From positions 1 through 48,172 of the forward strand of contig JACMRQ010000123.1 in NCBI GenBank assembly GCA_014376355.1: a DNA stretch of 48,172 nucleotides, in the 5' to 3' direction. The DNA is from Arcicella sp. (GTDB lineage Bacteria; Bacteroidota; Bacteroidia; Cytophagales; Spirosomataceae). The notes under the pieces were generated by a model. That model was not told the origin of the DNA. It worked only from the letters and a program-made list of their open reading frames with translations, and ran no database searches. The position numbers and the translations under genes were made by a program. Below are positions 1 to 10,800 of this stretch, piece by piece. Positions within the stretch are counted from its first letter, which is position 1; each line of letters begins with the position of its first letter.

Positions 1-1056
1 ATCAGCAAAATTTGCTCCCCAACTAATGGCAAAATTCATTAATCCAACCTCTTGGGTTTTGTCACTGAATGGTTTTCCAACGCCTTGATTTACCATAAAA
101 TGATTGAAACGGATATTGGTGAAATAGTAATCCATCAAACCGTCGTTGTTATAATCGCCCACCGCTGTTGCCATAGAGTTGATTTTTAAGTCCATTTTTA
201 ATGCTGGAGAAACATCTATAAATTTCTTTCGCCAACCTTTATTTTCCAATAATAGATTGGGAGTTCGTTTATACCCAAAATCGTGATTGATGATGAGGTC
301 CTGATCGCCATCATTATCAAAATCTGTGAAAACACCCCCAAAACCAAAACCTTTATAGTTTAAGCCGTAATCTTCATACACATCTTCAAAATATTTACCG
401 CCTTTATTCAGTAGTAAATAGCCCTTTGAAGTTTGTGTAGCTCCCACAATCGTTGCATCATTTATGACCGTTAATTCTCCTTTAAAATCGTTAAAATAAT
501 TGCCTACATATAAATCAGGGAAACCATCAGCATTGAAATCGCCAAAACTGGCTGCGGTACTGAATGAGATTAATTGGTCAAGTTTATATTCCTTTGTTGC
601 ATCTCTGAAAGTTCCATTTCCGTTATTCAAAAATAATAAATTCATGGCTCTCGGCACAGGAAGTTTTTTGCCTTTTGTGGTGATAGTCGTCACGAATAAA
701 TCTACAAATCCATCACGATTTACGTCTGCCGCTGTTGCTCCTTGAGTTACAAATTTCTTAGAAATTGTCAATCCAGATTTTTCGTAAACATTCGTAAATC
801 GTGGCGACGAACCGGTTCCATTTCCATTGTTTTTATAGAGAATATCATCATTCATTCCACCCGTTAGGAAAACATCTTCAAAGCCGTCATTATCAAAGTC
901 AAGCACACAAGCCCCGCCTCCAAACATTCCTTCATAAACTTGGAATTGGTGATTAATTCCTGATTGTTTTGTTACATCCTTAAAGTTTTTTTGGGCTTTG
1001 GAAAAGGGTATCAGACAAAGTAATAGTAGTGTTGTAATAATAATTTTTTTTTTCAT
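1..1056 (-). CDS. FG-GAP/VCBS repeat exported protein (CRTAC1-like), 3' end outside window
   Basis: This reading frame is absent from the ORF track because its stop lies beyond the left edge. I read it from the ATG at 1056, and it stays open for 352 codons. It begins with a type I signal peptide (MKKKIIITTLLLLCLIPFSKA, probable cleavage before QKNF). At least five calcium-loop FG-GAP/VCBS motifs follow: DFDNDGFED, DVNRDGFVD, DFNADGFPD, DFDNDGDQD and DYNNDGLMD. Such repeats build extracellular beta-propellers. The N-terminus (GINHQFQVYEGMFGGGACV) resembles CRTAC1-type proteins. An ASPIC domain may lie in the missing part. Only 6 nt separate it from the haloperoxidase stop codon, so the two are probably co-transcribed and translationally coupled. 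Unlike its neighbours it lacks a lipobox cysteine, so it may be periplasmic or secreted. Its substrate or binding partner is unknown. Confidence 0.9.
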   Translation of the reverse strand, partial: MKKKIIITTLLLLCLIPFSKAQKNFKDVTKQSGINHQFQVYEGMFGGGACVLDFDNDGFEDVFLTGGMNDDILYKNNGNGTGSSPRFTNVYEKSGLTISKKFVTQGATAADVNRDGFVDLFVTTITTKGKKLPVPRAMNLLFLNNGNGTFRDATKEYKLDQLISFSTAASFGDFNADGFPDLYVGNYFNDFKGELTVINDATIVGATQTSKGYLLLNKGGKYFEDVYEDYGLNYKGFGFGGVFTDFDNDGDQDLIINHDFGYKRTPNLLLENKGWRKKFIDVSPALKMDLKINSMATAVGDYNNDGLMDYYFTNIRFNHFMVNQGVGKPFSDKTQEVGLMNFAISWGANFAD

Positions 1057-1062
1057 ACCAAG

Positions 1063-2400
1063 TTATTTTTTCCAATGTAAAGCGTTAATATTTTCCCCAA
1101 TCTCTTTTCCTTTTTCCAAACCAGCTTCATTATCTTGTGGGCAATGAATTCCGCCATAAAACCGTGAATTAGCAGTTTCTGTGGCTACTTCCCAGAATGA
1201 ATTAAAGTGTCTTGCCTTAAAATCAGCATTTCTTTGTTCGTCTCGTTTCCTTCCTACGTGGGCTAAATCGGTGAATTCAAAGGATTTTCCATATAAATCG
1301 GTTAAAACTGTTGCCATTGCAGCTGCTTGAATGGCATGACCCGATGGAAAAGCGGGGAAAGGTGGGTCGGGCCAAAAGGAATCCCACTGGCGGTCAATAT
1401 GTTCTGGAATGAATGTATTGGGACGTTCCGAAAAAAACTGATATTTCCATTTCCAACAATCCCGAAAAGCATCCGCAACTGCCATACCTACACGGGCGTA
1501 AGATTCAGCACATTGAAGCAAGTCGGGCTTCGATTTTTGAATAGCAATCGTGGCTAAATAATAGGAATGTCCAGGCGGGGTGAAAGTCTCGTCGGGATCG
1601 TCACTCCACCAAATCGCAATTTCTTTTTCTTCTTGCGTTAAGATTTTTCGTTTTTCATAAACCTTCATAAACTGTTGATAATACGTAGAATTTATATTGG
1701 TATCACAGACAATGAATTTTGGGTCTTTCAGATTTGCATCAATCGCTAAAAAAGTGCGGTTTTCCCCCCAATGTGGTTGCAAAGGATAATGACTAAAAGA
1801 TTGTGCATAAAGTGGTGGTTTCCAGCAACCTAAGAAGGTAGGGTGCTTCATTTGTTTATCAAAATTCTTTAAATATGCCCGATGTCCACCATCTATTTTC
1901 GACCATTCAAAAATTTGTTGAGCTACGGCTTTTCCAAAATTTACTGAACGATTTATAACTATTGTATCTTGAATATTCTCAGAAAATTGTTCCAAAATCA
2001 AGGTTTCCAAAGAATCTATTTTACCTTTATTTATATCAGAAGTTTGGTTATACATACTTTTCAAAATAAATGCTTGTCCTGCATTTAGAGCCACTTGCCA
2101 ATCATATTTTTTGCCTTTATCGGGTTTTGGTAAATTACTTAATCCATTCAATTGACCTTCCAAAGATTGATAATTGGGATAGCCATTTACGATAGATTCA
2201 TACATGGTCAAACCTATATATCCCAAACATCTTGACGAATAAGTAGGAGAATTGGCAGGCGTATTTTTAGTAATAAACAGCGTCATTTCAGCCCATGAAG
2301 TGGCTATTTCATAGGGTTGGAGTTTTTTTTCCTTCTTTAGTGAACAACTGAACACTATGGAAATTGAAAGAAAAATTATTGATTTTTTAAAGAGTTTCAT
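1063..2400 (-). CDS. Vanadium-dependent haloperoxidase / PAP2-family lipoprotein
   Basis: This is a predicted 445-residue lipoprotein of the vanadium haloperoxidase/type 2 phosphatidic acid phosphatase superfamily. All three parts of the vanadate/phosphate site are visible: K319 followed by RP at 326-327 (KYQFFSERP), PSGH at 352-355, and SRFYGGIHCPQD, which fits SR-x5-H-x3-D with H419 and D423. The family either oxidises halides with hydrogen peroxide or hydrolyses phosphomonoesters. Sequence alone does not decide between these here. The track ORF begins at 2484, but that 28-residue extension (MYSICTFRPRAYAIRPYNWK) is translated from a REP-like repeat and hides the signal peptide. The start at 2400 gives MKLFKKSIIFLSISIVFSC with a lipidatable Cys19. 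The gene lies between two FG-GAP genes in the left array. Confidence 0.88.
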   Translation of the reverse strand: MKLFKKSIIFLSISIVFSCSLKKEKKLQPYEIATSWAEMTLFITKNTPANSPTYSSRCLGYIGLTMYESIVNGYPNYQSLEGQLNGLSNLPKPDKGKKYDWQVALNAGQAFILKSMYNQTSDINKGKIDSLETLILEQFSENIQDTIVINRSVNFGKAVAQQIFEWSKIDGGHRAYLKNFDKQMKHPTFLGCWKPPLYAQSFSHYPLQPHWGENRTFLAIDANLKDPKFIVCDTNINSTYYQQFMKVYEKRKILTQEEKEIAIWWSDDPDETFTPPGHSYYLATIAIQKSKPDLLQCAESYARVGMAVADAFRDCWKWKYQFFSERPNTFIPEHIDRQWDSFWPDPPFPAFPSGHAIQAAAMATVLTDLYGKSFEFTDLAHVGRKRDEQRNADFKARHFNSFWEVATETANSRFYGGIHCPQDNEAGLEKGKEIGENINALHWKK

Positions 2401-2433
2401 GGTTGTAATTTTGTGTGGTTTACATTTCCAGTT

Positions 2434-2490
2434 GTAGGGGCGTATAGCATACGCCCTCGGACGAAATGTGCATATACTATACATCTCTAC
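2434..2490. repeat. REP/BIME-like double hairpin, copy A
   Basis: Two head-to-head palindromic halves are present. The left half reads GTAGGGGCGTATAGCATACG. The right half, on the other strand, reads GTAGAGATGTATAGTATATG. Each half can fold on itself, with arms such as GGGCGTAT/ATACGCCC. Both carry GTAG at the 5' foot, as known REP elements recognised by Y1 (RAYT) transposases do. Related copies occur at 30901 and 38694. The element overlaps the stop codon of the upstream FG-GAP gene (TAG at 2487-2489) and fills the gap before the haloperoxidase gene. Confidence 0.7.
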
Positions 2491-5400
2491 CTTAGTTTCA
2501 ACCGATAACTCATTATTTTCTGCTGATTTATACCAAAAAGTAGTAAATCATTTATTTGCACTACACTCCGCACATCGCCTTTCAATTTAAAACCAGAAAG
2601 TGATTGATTAAGGTATTGAAAATTGCCTTTCCCATTTCCTTTCATTAAAAAGCCATAATTGGCATCCATTCTACCCAATCTGATTTTGGTGTGCAGATTA
2701 TTGCCACAAAGCAAAACGTCATCATTTCCATCTTTATCAAAATCCAAAACAGTTATCGTATGAACGGGGGCAAATTGGGCTTGTATTGGCAATGGACTTG
2801 CTTTAAATTTAATGGTATTAGTACTCAAAAATAGCGTTGTTTGTAAATGATTTGCCGTTAAATGTCCCGCATTTTTCAAATCTTCGGGCGTGAAAATGGT
2901 TTCCAAAGTTGCATTTGCATAACTTTCATAAGTAGGAAATTGCGAACGATAACCGCCAATTTGATTGAGCAATTCATCTCTGGTAACGTAGGGATAACTT
3001 TTTCCTTGAATGTAAGAACATAAAATTGATTCAATTGAACCATTTTTGTCAAAATCTTTGTAATACGTCTCCGCTGGGGTATTTTCACTAACTTTTATTT
3101 GAGAATTATTACCCCAATTGCCAATCATTAAATCGGGTTTATAGTCTTTATTGAAATCTCCAACAGCAATTTTATTCCAAAAACCGTTGTATTTTTTATC
3201 AAAATAAGTATCGGTTTTATTTACCATCTTGCCTTTTTCATACGCAAAAACGGTAACGGGCATCCATTCACCAACTACGACCAATTCCTTTTTATTATCC
3301 TGATTCAAATCTATCCAAATGGCATCCGTTACCATCCCTATTTTCTCTAATTCGGGAGCCATTTTTTGTGTTTGATTAGTGAAATGTCCTTTCCCATCGT
3401 TCAGTAAAAAATAACTAACTGGCGTTACAGGATATTTGCCTGGAATCATTCTTGAACCCACAAAAATATCCATAAATCCATCTTCATTTACGTCATTAAC
3501 TGCAACGCACGATTTGCTCGAAAGCATTGAAGGTAAAGCATTTAGGCTTTTTATGAAATGTCCTTTTCCATCATTCAAATATAATCTATCTTGCAAAAGA
3601 GCATCGTTTTCTGCAAAAGAATGATACCCGCCACTTGCCACATAAATATCTTGAAAACCATCATTATTGGCATCAAAAAAAACAGCATTTTCATCGTGAT
3701 TTGCCTTATCAATTTCAAATGTAGGTATTTTTTGTAGAGCAAAATGCCCACCTTTTTGTTGAATATACAATGAACCACTTTGTCCAGCCGCTCCACCCAC
3801 AAAAATATCGTCTAAACCATCTTTATTCAAATCCCCTTTTGCCATACAAGGTCCTGTGTAGGATGGTTCGCTGATAAGTAATAATTGTCTATCAAAATCA
3901 TTGATAGAAATAATTGGATTTTGATAGGGAATAGGAGAGTGGATTTCGCTATAAAGTGGCTCAATTAATTGAGGTTTTATGGATTTTTCATTAGCATTAT
4001 TTTCGTTTAAAGTAACGGTTTGATTTACGGTTAAATTCCTAATGGTCTCTTGTTTTCCACTCGACCACAGAATTCTTAAAGAGTCAATTTTAGGTTCTTT
4101 TCCTAAGCCAAAATGCAGTACTGGAGATATAGCAGATAAATATCCTCTGGTAATAGTTTGGTTTTGGGTTTGAATTTTCCCCTTCGCATAAATACTTATT
4201 TTACTGCCAATGCCTTGCGTATTGCCATTTTTACCGCTTAATTTTATCTGTAAATAATTATTCTTTAACAGTTTTTCAGACTCATTTCTGTAAATAAAAG
4301 CGGGTTGATTAATATTATTGACAATCAAATCTAAGTCACCGTCATTGTCCAAATCTGCGTAAGCCGAACCGTTGCTGTTGGAAGGTCGGTTGATACCCCA
4401 AGCAATTGTTTCATTTGAAAACGAAGCACCATTTTGATTTTTGAATAAATAATTTACGACGTTAGAAGCGGGCATTTTGGCAATAATTTCTAAAACATCC
4501 TCACGCACTAATCGCCCTTTTTTTTGGACAAAATCATCCATATATTTGATGAAATCCATATTAGTATAATCGTGATAATAACCGTTGCTCACAAACAAAT
4601 CTTTCCAACCATCATTGTCAAAATCGGCAAAAAGAGCCGCCCAACTCCAATCAGTATTGGAAATTCCTTGCATTTGACCAACTTCTGAAAAATCACCGTT
4701 TCCATTGTTTACATGTAGCATATTTCTCATATATTGATAATAGAAACCACTCTTAACATTGAGGTTAAATTTGGCAAAATTATCAGGAGCCAACAATAAT
4801 TTCTGGCGATGATTGCTTTCTGGAATCATATCGAGTGTGAAAATATCATCGTGTCCATCATTGTTTATATCCGACACATCATTTCCCATTGAAAATTGGC
4901 TGGTATGTCCCAAACTTTGTTGGACAGTATTGGTAAAAGTGCCGTTCTTGTTGTTCAAATAAAGATAATCAGGCACGGCATAATCATTTGATAAATAGAA
5001 ATCTATCCAACCATCATCATTAAAATCTGCCATTCCTAAGCCTAAACCATAACTTAAAGCCGAACCGTTGATGCCAGATTTTGTGGTTACATCGTCAAAA
5101 TGTCCATTGGTTTGTTTGAATAATCTTAAACCTCTTTCAGGGTCATCAGTTTTTAGGAATTCTGCCGTACTCGCTTCGTTAAGAATAGGAAGATTTTTAG
5201 GATTATGGTTCAATAAAAGCATATCCAAATCACCATCTTTATCATAATCCAAAAAATAAGATTGGTTACTAAATCCTTGACTTGCTAATCCATATTCCTC
5301 CGCTTTTTCAACAAAAGTGGGAATTCCTTTCGCATTATTTCCCTGATTGATAAATAATTGATTAGTTCGTTTTTCAGCAGGCATCGCACCCGAATAACAG

Positions 5401-5846
5401 AGATAAATATCCAACTTTCCATCTGCATTTATATCAACCGTATTTACCCCAGTTTTCCAAGGACCAGAACGTCCGCCCGCTCCTGATATTTCTGTAATAT
5501 CTTCAAAGCGTGGCGACGCACCGTTCCCCAAACCTTTATTTATGTAAAATTTATTTTCACTCATATTAGAAGTAAAATATAAGTCAATATTGCCATCTCC
5601 GTCAAAATCTCCCGAAGCCACACCGCCCCCGTTGTAAAAATATTCATACATTAAAATATTGGTATTCAATCCTTCATTGAGGATATTTTGAAACTCAACC
5701 CCTGTTTCTTCAGGTGTAAGGAGCGTAAAAAGTGTAGGTTCATTTGATGAGGTTTGTTCATCTTTTGATTTGTCTTTACAGGCTGTTAAGCCAAGAAAAA
5801 CAAGGATTATAAAGCCAATAAAACGTTTTGAGGGAATACAGAGCAT
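2487..5846 (-). CDS. Giant FG-GAP/VCBS repeat lipoprotein with ASPIC/UnbV domain
   Basis: This 1119-residue protein has a lipoprotein signal (FIILVFLGLTAC). About a dozen DxDxDG-type calcium loops are spread over its whole length, for example DFDGDGNID, DYDKDGDLD, DFNDDGWID, DLDNDGDLD, DLNKDGLDD and DFDKDGNDD. They suggest two beta-propeller blocks. An ASPIC/UnbV domain lies between them at about residues 530-612 (NYLQIKLSGKNGNTQGIGSK through the HFGLGK motif). The family is common in Bacteroidota but lacks an assigned activity. Surface or outer-membrane anchoring and carbohydrate or protein binding are inferences. It follows the SusC/SusD pair after a terminator-like hairpin and precedes the haloperoxidase gene. 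It is paralogous to the 38827-42381 gene; compare YEYFYNGGGVASGDFDGD with FEYVNNGGGVALGDFNND. Confidence 0.92.
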   Translation of the reverse strand: MLCIPSKRFIGFIILVFLGLTACKDKSKDEQTSSNEPTLFTLLTPEETGVEFQNILNEGLNTNILMYEYFYNGGGVASGDFDGDGNIDLYFTSNMSENKFYINKGLGNGASPRFEDITEISGAGGRSGPWKTGVNTVDINADGKLDIYLCYSGAMPAEKRTNQLFINQGNNAKGIPTFVEKAEEYGLASQGFSNQSYFLDYDKDGDLDMLLLNHNPKNLPILNEASTAEFLKTDDPERGLRLFKQTNGHFDDVTTKSGINGSALSYGLGLGMADFNDDGWIDFYLSNDYAVPDYLYLNNKNGTFTNTVQQSLGHTSQFSMGNDVSDINNDGHDDIFTLDMIPESNHRQKLLLAPDNFAKFNLNVKSGFYYQYMRNMLHVNNGNGDFSEVGQMQGISNTDWSWAALFADFDNDGWKDLFVSNGYYHDYTNMDFIKYMDDFVQKKGRLVREDVLEIIAKMPASNVVNYLFKNQNGASFSNETIAWGINRPSNSNGSAYADLDNDGDLDLIVNNINQPAFIYRNESEKLLKNNYLQIKLSGKNGNTQGIGSKISIYAKGKIQTQNQTITRGYLSAISPVLHFGLGKEPKIDSLRILWSSGKQETIRNLTVNQTVTLNENNANEKSIKPQLIEPLYSEIHSPIPYQNPIISINDFDRQLLLISEPSYTGPCMAKGDLNKDGLDDIFVGGAAGQSGSLYIQQKGGHFALQKIPTFEIDKANHDENAVFFDANNDGFQDIYVASGGYHSFAENDALLQDRLYLNDGKGHFIKSLNALPSMLSSKSCVAVNDVNEDGFMDIFVGSRMIPGKYPVTPVSYFLLNDGKGHFTNQTQKMAPELEKIGMVTDAIWIDLNQDNKKELVVVGEWMPVTVFAYEKGKMVNKTDTYFDKKYNGFWNKIAVGDFNKDYKPDLMIGNWGNNSQIKVSENTPAETYYKDFDKNGSIESILCSYIQGKSYPYVTRDELLNQIGGYRSQFPTYESYANATLETIFTPEDLKNAGHLTANHLQTTLFLSTNTIKFKASPLPIQAQFAPVHTITVLDFDKDGNDDVLLCGNNLHTKIRLGRMDANYGFLMKGNGKGNFQYLNQSLSGFKLKGDVRSVVQINDLLLFGINQQKIMSYRLKLR

Positions 5847-5860
5847 GAATGAAATGGTTA

Positions 5861-5900
5861 AAAAAAATCTATTCCCTAAGATAAGGAAATAGATTTTTAT
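5861..5900 (-). terminator. Rho-independent terminator after susD
   Basis: Read on the minus strand, AAAAATCTATTTCCTTAT pairs with GGAATAGATTTTT and runs into eight T residues. The hairpin lies in the 75-nt gap between susD and the FG-GAP lipoprotein gene. It should reduce read-through from susCD into the downstream enzyme and propeller genes. Confidence 0.65.
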
Positions 5901-5921
5901 TTTACTTATTTGGGAAAAGAA

Positions 5922-7799
5922 TTAATACCCAGGATTCTGAATCAACTTCGCATTTCTGTTAATTTCATCTCTACTGATTGGTCGGAAATACATTTTATCA
6001 TTCCAGTTACGAGTTTCATTTTCGGTATTGTCAACGGGAGTGTATGTATAAGTATATTTGCTTTTGTCATACTTATATGGAACACTTGGCGTTGCACCTG
6101 GTTTCAATTTTGCGTCAACATTAATGGCTTTAATTCCTCTTCCTACGGTTGTAGGAGCAATTACCCATCTTCTGGCATCATGGTAACGATGTTCTTCATA
6201 TACCAATTCAACTCGTCTTTCGTTGCGGTATCTATTTTTAAGAGCTGCCCCTGCATCCGTAACGGCTGGCATTCCTGCTCTAAACCTAATTTTGTTTAAC
6301 CAGTTTTTTGCTTCTGCTTCATCTCCTACTTCAATACTTGCTTCAATATAATTCAAGGCAATTTCAGTAGTACGAATAAAGGGCCACGGAATCACCTGAG
6401 CACTTGATTGGTTATCGGCAATGCCAGGGTCAGAGTCAATGAATTTACGAGTATAATAATGAGTACGACTTCCATTCCAGTTTTCAACCGCTGATTCACG
6501 AGTGTCGATACCATTAATTCTACCCCCTTTTCCATCGTCATAATATCCTGTTTGAACTTGATTCGCTGGTTCAAGACCCGCAACATCCGATGGACGAGGT
6601 TTCCAAATAGAACCATCATACAAAATAGTTGCTCCCAAACGTGGGTCACGATTTGCGTAAGGATCAGCTTTTTGAGCGGGTTTATTCCAATCAAATTTAG
6701 AGCCATCCATCATTTCATAATCATCAACTAATTGCTGAATAGGCGTATTTCCAGCCCAGTTATGATAACCATTTGGTCCGTTATTGATACCATAGTGAAT
6801 TCCACCCAATGGCCAGTTATCTTCAGCTACATAAAGCGCAGTATGAGTTCTTTGAAAGAGCAGTTCATTTTCGGCAGAAGCATCGCCAACGGCACTTTTT
6901 CCACCCATCGAAATAGACACATAATTGGCTCTACCATCCGCCGCTGAAGCGGGAGCGGTTAAATTCAATCTATATCCCGATGTTAAATCTAAAACAGCTT
7001 TTGCAGCAGCTTTTGCGGCTTGCCATCTACTTGTACGGTCACCCGTTGTGTAGGCAACTAATTCAAGATTGGGATACGAAGCTAATGAACTAACTTTCGA
7101 TTTTACGGTTGCTCCATCGTGCAAATCACTAGCAGCATAGGTCAAAACTCTCGATTTTAAAGCTAAAGCAGCAACTTTAGAAGTTCTGCCCGCTACCATC
7201 GTTTTGCCATCTAAAAGTGTAACAGCTTTATCTAAATCAGCTACGATAAATTTGATACAATCCTCGTAAGTACTACGGGCGATTGTATAATCTTCGTTCA
7301 AACCATAAGGTTTACTGATTAGGGGTACACCACCATAAAACCTTACCAATTGTTGATAATAATAAGCTCTTAAAAATAGGGCTTCTCCTAATAATTGGTC
7401 TTTCAATTTAATATCCGAGAAGGTTGCTTTTGGCAAATTATCAATGGCAATATTTGCTTGTCTGATTGCTAAATACATTCTGTTCCATTCATACGTTGGA
7501 CTCATCCATGACAAAGAACCTGGCGTTTCAGAACCCTCAGTGAAAGTATTTATATTCCTTCCAGAGTGGGTAAACATGGCTTCGTCCGTGTAAGCGGCTA
7601 AGGCTTGCTCTTCAAATCCGCCGTAACCCAAATATGAGTAAACATTAAAAACAAATGCTTGAGAAAGTGCCCCATCTGCCCAAGTGGCATCACTTGAAAT
7701 TTTGTCTAAAGGCTTGGTATTTAGAAAGTCTGTGTTACAAGACAAGCAAAATACCAACACAAAAGTTGTTAGCCCTATTGATATTTTTTTTATGTTCAT
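5922..7799 (-). CDS. RagB/SusD-family nutrient-binding outer membrane lipoprotein
   Basis: This 625-residue protein has a lipobox (VLVFCLSC) followed by the typical SusD start NTDFLNTKPLDKIS. The N-terminal helical TPR-like part includes YEWNRMYLAIRQANIAIDNL and LLGEALFLRAYYYQQLVRFYGGVPL. The C-terminus has YIEASIEVGDEAEAKNWLNKIR, the ERRVELVYEEHRYHDARRW element and the usual ending INRNAKLIQNPGY. SusD proteins form the lid over their SusC porin and bind glycans or other large ligands at the cell surface. The SusC partner ends 12 nt upstream, which implies co-transcription. Its sequence is less like the other two SusD proteins here than those two are like each other, so a different ligand is likely. 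Confidence 0.95.
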   Translation of the reverse strand: MNIKKISIGLTTFVLVFCLSCNTDFLNTKPLDKISSDATWADGALSQAFVFNVYSYLGYGGFEEQALAAYTDEAMFTHSGRNINTFTEGSETPGSLSWMSPTYEWNRMYLAIRQANIAIDNLPKATFSDIKLKDQLLGEALFLRAYYYQQLVRFYGGVPLISKPYGLNEDYTIARSTYEDCIKFIVADLDKAVTLLDGKTMVAGRTSKVAALALKSRVLTYAASDLHDGATVKSKVSSLASYPNLELVAYTTGDRTSRWQAAKAAAKAVLDLTSGYRLNLTAPASAADGRANYVSISMGGKSAVGDASAENELLFQRTHTALYVAEDNWPLGGIHYGINNGPNGYHNWAGNTPIQQLVDDYEMMDGSKFDWNKPAQKADPYANRDPRLGATILYDGSIWKPRPSDVAGLEPANQVQTGYYDDGKGGRINGIDTRESAVENWNGSRTHYYTRKFIDSDPGIADNQSSAQVIPWPFIRTTEIALNYIEASIEVGDEAEAKNWLNKIRFRAGMPAVTDAGAALKNRYRNERRVELVYEEHRYHDARRWVIAPTTVGRGIKAINVDAKLKPGATPSVPYKYDKSKYTYTYTPVDNTENETRNWNDKMYFRPISRDEINRNAKLIQNPGY

Positions 7800-7811
7800 T
7801 TTATTATTATT

Positions 7812-10800
7812 TTAGAATGAGATACTTAAACCTGTATTGATTACTCTTGATTGTGGATAATAAACACCACTTTGAGCGGTTGCTTCTGGGTCATACACTT
7901 TTGTTTTATCAATCGTGAAAAGATTTGATCCATTAACATAAATTCTTGCACTACTTAATTTTAATTTACTTAGGATTGATGCTGGAATCCTGTAACCTAA
8001 CTCTAAATTTTTAAGACGGATATAGTCTTTATCAAATAAGAAGTAAGTATTATTTCCATAATTTCCTCCAGTGTAATACGTATCACCACGACTTGCTAAA
8101 CGAGGGTGTACATCGCTTGGATTGGCAATTGACCAACGATTGTCATAGCTGTATTTCAAGAAATTACCGATATCTCCCGATTCCGTTTGGATTCTGATAG
8201 CCGCTCCTGTTGCACCTTGAAACAATACGCTCAAATCAAAACCTTTGTATTTTATTTCAAAGTTTGCCCCGAAGTTAAACGTTGGATTAATTGTTTTGTC
8301 TATTCTCGTTGCATCATCAGCATTTATTTTGCCATCACCATTCACATCCTCGAATTTCATATCACCTGGAATCAACTTACCCGTAACACCAGAATAATCA
8401 ATTTTGTTAGCTTCAATGGCTGCTTGATCTTTAAAAACACCCGCAGATTTAAAAACTAAATAAGCTCCAATAGGGTGTCCTTCTTGTTTTTGATAATCAG
8501 GAGCTCCTTGAGCCTCATCTTGAAATATGACTTTATTTTGTGCATAACCTCCATTAATTCCCGCTCTGAATTGAACCTGATTTGATGCTTTACCATTATA
8601 ATTTAAGGTAAATTCATATCCACTGTTATCAACACGCCCAGCATTTACAGGAGGAAGTAAAGAACTAATTCCAGAAGAAGCTGGCGTTGAACCCGTTTTT
8701 TGAATTAAGATTTGGTCTCTTTTATTGTAAAAATATTCAAGAACCATATCGAATTTATTATTCAAGAAACTGGCATCAAGTCCTAAATTGAAGTTATTTG
8801 CTCTTTCCCAAGTGAAGTTTGGATTTGCTAAAGAAGTTTCAACCAAAGTTGTGGCAACTTGTCCATTGATTGGATATTGACCAAATCCATAAGTTGATAG
8901 ATAAGCATACTCCTGTAAGTTTCCGTTATAAAATACTTGATCATTTCCCATTTGTCCGTAAGAAGCTCTGATTTTCATATTATCAACTGCTTTAACAGAT
9001 TTGAAGAAATTTTCTTTGCTAATATTCCAGCCCACCAAAATACCAGGAAAGAAACCAAAACGTTTGGACTCAGGGAAAATATATGAACCATCAACACGCC
9101 AAATTCCTTCTACTAAATATTTCTCTTTGAATGAATATTGCACACGTCCATAATAACCTAATCGGGCTCTTTCAAAAGCACTACCGCCTGTATTTTGTTG
9201 CAATGAACCTCCTGCAAATAATTGGTCAACGGCTGGTGAAATATAATTTCTACGAAATGCTGAAAAATTATCACCTTTAAAAGTTTCCTTTGTTACACCC
9301 GCTAAGATATTGATATTGTGAACTTTATCAAGCGTTTTATTATAACTCAACAATGCCGTCAAATTAATATTCAACGAAGAACTGTACTGTTGTCCTAATC
9401 TTGGATCTTTGAAATTGGATCTAACAGCTCCTTCTAATTTTGGTGTTACACCATCAGCTTCAAAAGTGGTTTTGTCCCAATAATAAAGTGACCAAGGCGT
9501 TTGCCAAATTTTGGTAGTAAAGCTACTTTTATCCACTGCGGCCGATAAAGTCAATTTCAATCCGTCAATCCATGGGTTTGTAATATCAATGCCCGCATTG
9601 GTTTGAAGATAATCCGTTGGCGTATCTATATAACCTGTTGCATTAGTGGTGATTACATAAGGATTCTGTCCATTTTCAATATCTGGACCTGGCTTTCCAT
9701 TAGGCCAAACTTCTGGTTCGGTTGGTCGTCCACGCATCAACATTCTGAAAATTGAACCCGCACTTTCCGTTGGAGAACGTCGTTGCTCTCTACGCAGCAT
9801 TACGTTTAAGTTTGCAGTAATGTATGGATTAATTTTAGCATCAACATTCGTTCTGAAATTGTATTGGCTATAATTTGAAGCTGAATTTTTGTAGTAAGCA
9901 TCCTGCGAAACATAACCCAATGAAGTGAAATACCTAACATTATCACTACCACCAGAAATGGTCAAATTATGTCTGGTCTGTGGAGCCCAAGCTTTGAAAG
10001 CATCGCCAAACCAATCTGTATTTGGGTAACGCCAAGGGTCTGAACCATCCGCATATTTTTTTACTGCTTCTGGACTAAAATTAGCATTTAATGCACTTAT
10101 TCCTGCTGTTGGCGATTTGTACGAACCCGTTGTGTTAATACTATTTGAAGCTGCACCCCATTCTCCTACTGGAATAGTTTTATAAATGGGTAATTCATTC
10201 ATAATACTCGCATATTCAAAAGCATTCGCTAATTGAGGTACTCTTGCGGGTTGAGCAACACCAAAATTGGCACTGTAAGTAACCATTGGTTTGCCAGATT
10301 TTCCTCTTTTAGTTGTCACAATAATGGCTCCATTTGCTGCTCTTGCTCCATAAATGGCTGCGGAGGCATCTTTTAATACAGAGATTGATTCAATGTCATA
10401 TCCTGAAATTCTGCTTAAACCGCCATCACGGTCAGGAATACCATCAATTACTACTAAAGGGCTACTGTTTCCCAATGTATTAGTACCTCTAATTCTGATG
10501 CTTGCATTATCAAATCCAGGCTCACCACTCGATTGGATAACTACCAAACCGGGCAGACGACCTGCCAAAGCACTTCCTAAATCCATTGATGGAGATTTAA
10601 TTAATTTATCACCTTGTATGGCCGATATTGCTCCAGTAACAGTTGCTTTCTTTTGAGTGCCATAACCAACTACAACAACTTCGTCCAAATTAGAAACATT
10701 TGCTTTTAAAACGATATTAAGATTTGTAATTGAACCTACTTTCACTTCTTGATTAGAAAATCCTACAGAAGAAAAAACTAAGATTGAGTTCGCACCAACT

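Noticed and set aside
2401-2484. 28-residue N-terminal extension of the haloperoxidase ORF
   Set aside because: It is translated from REP-like repeat DNA and would bury the lipoprotein signal peptide; the ATG at 2400 fits better.
5910-6299. 129-residue plus-strand ORF
   Set aside because: It lies wholly antisense to susD and has no family features.
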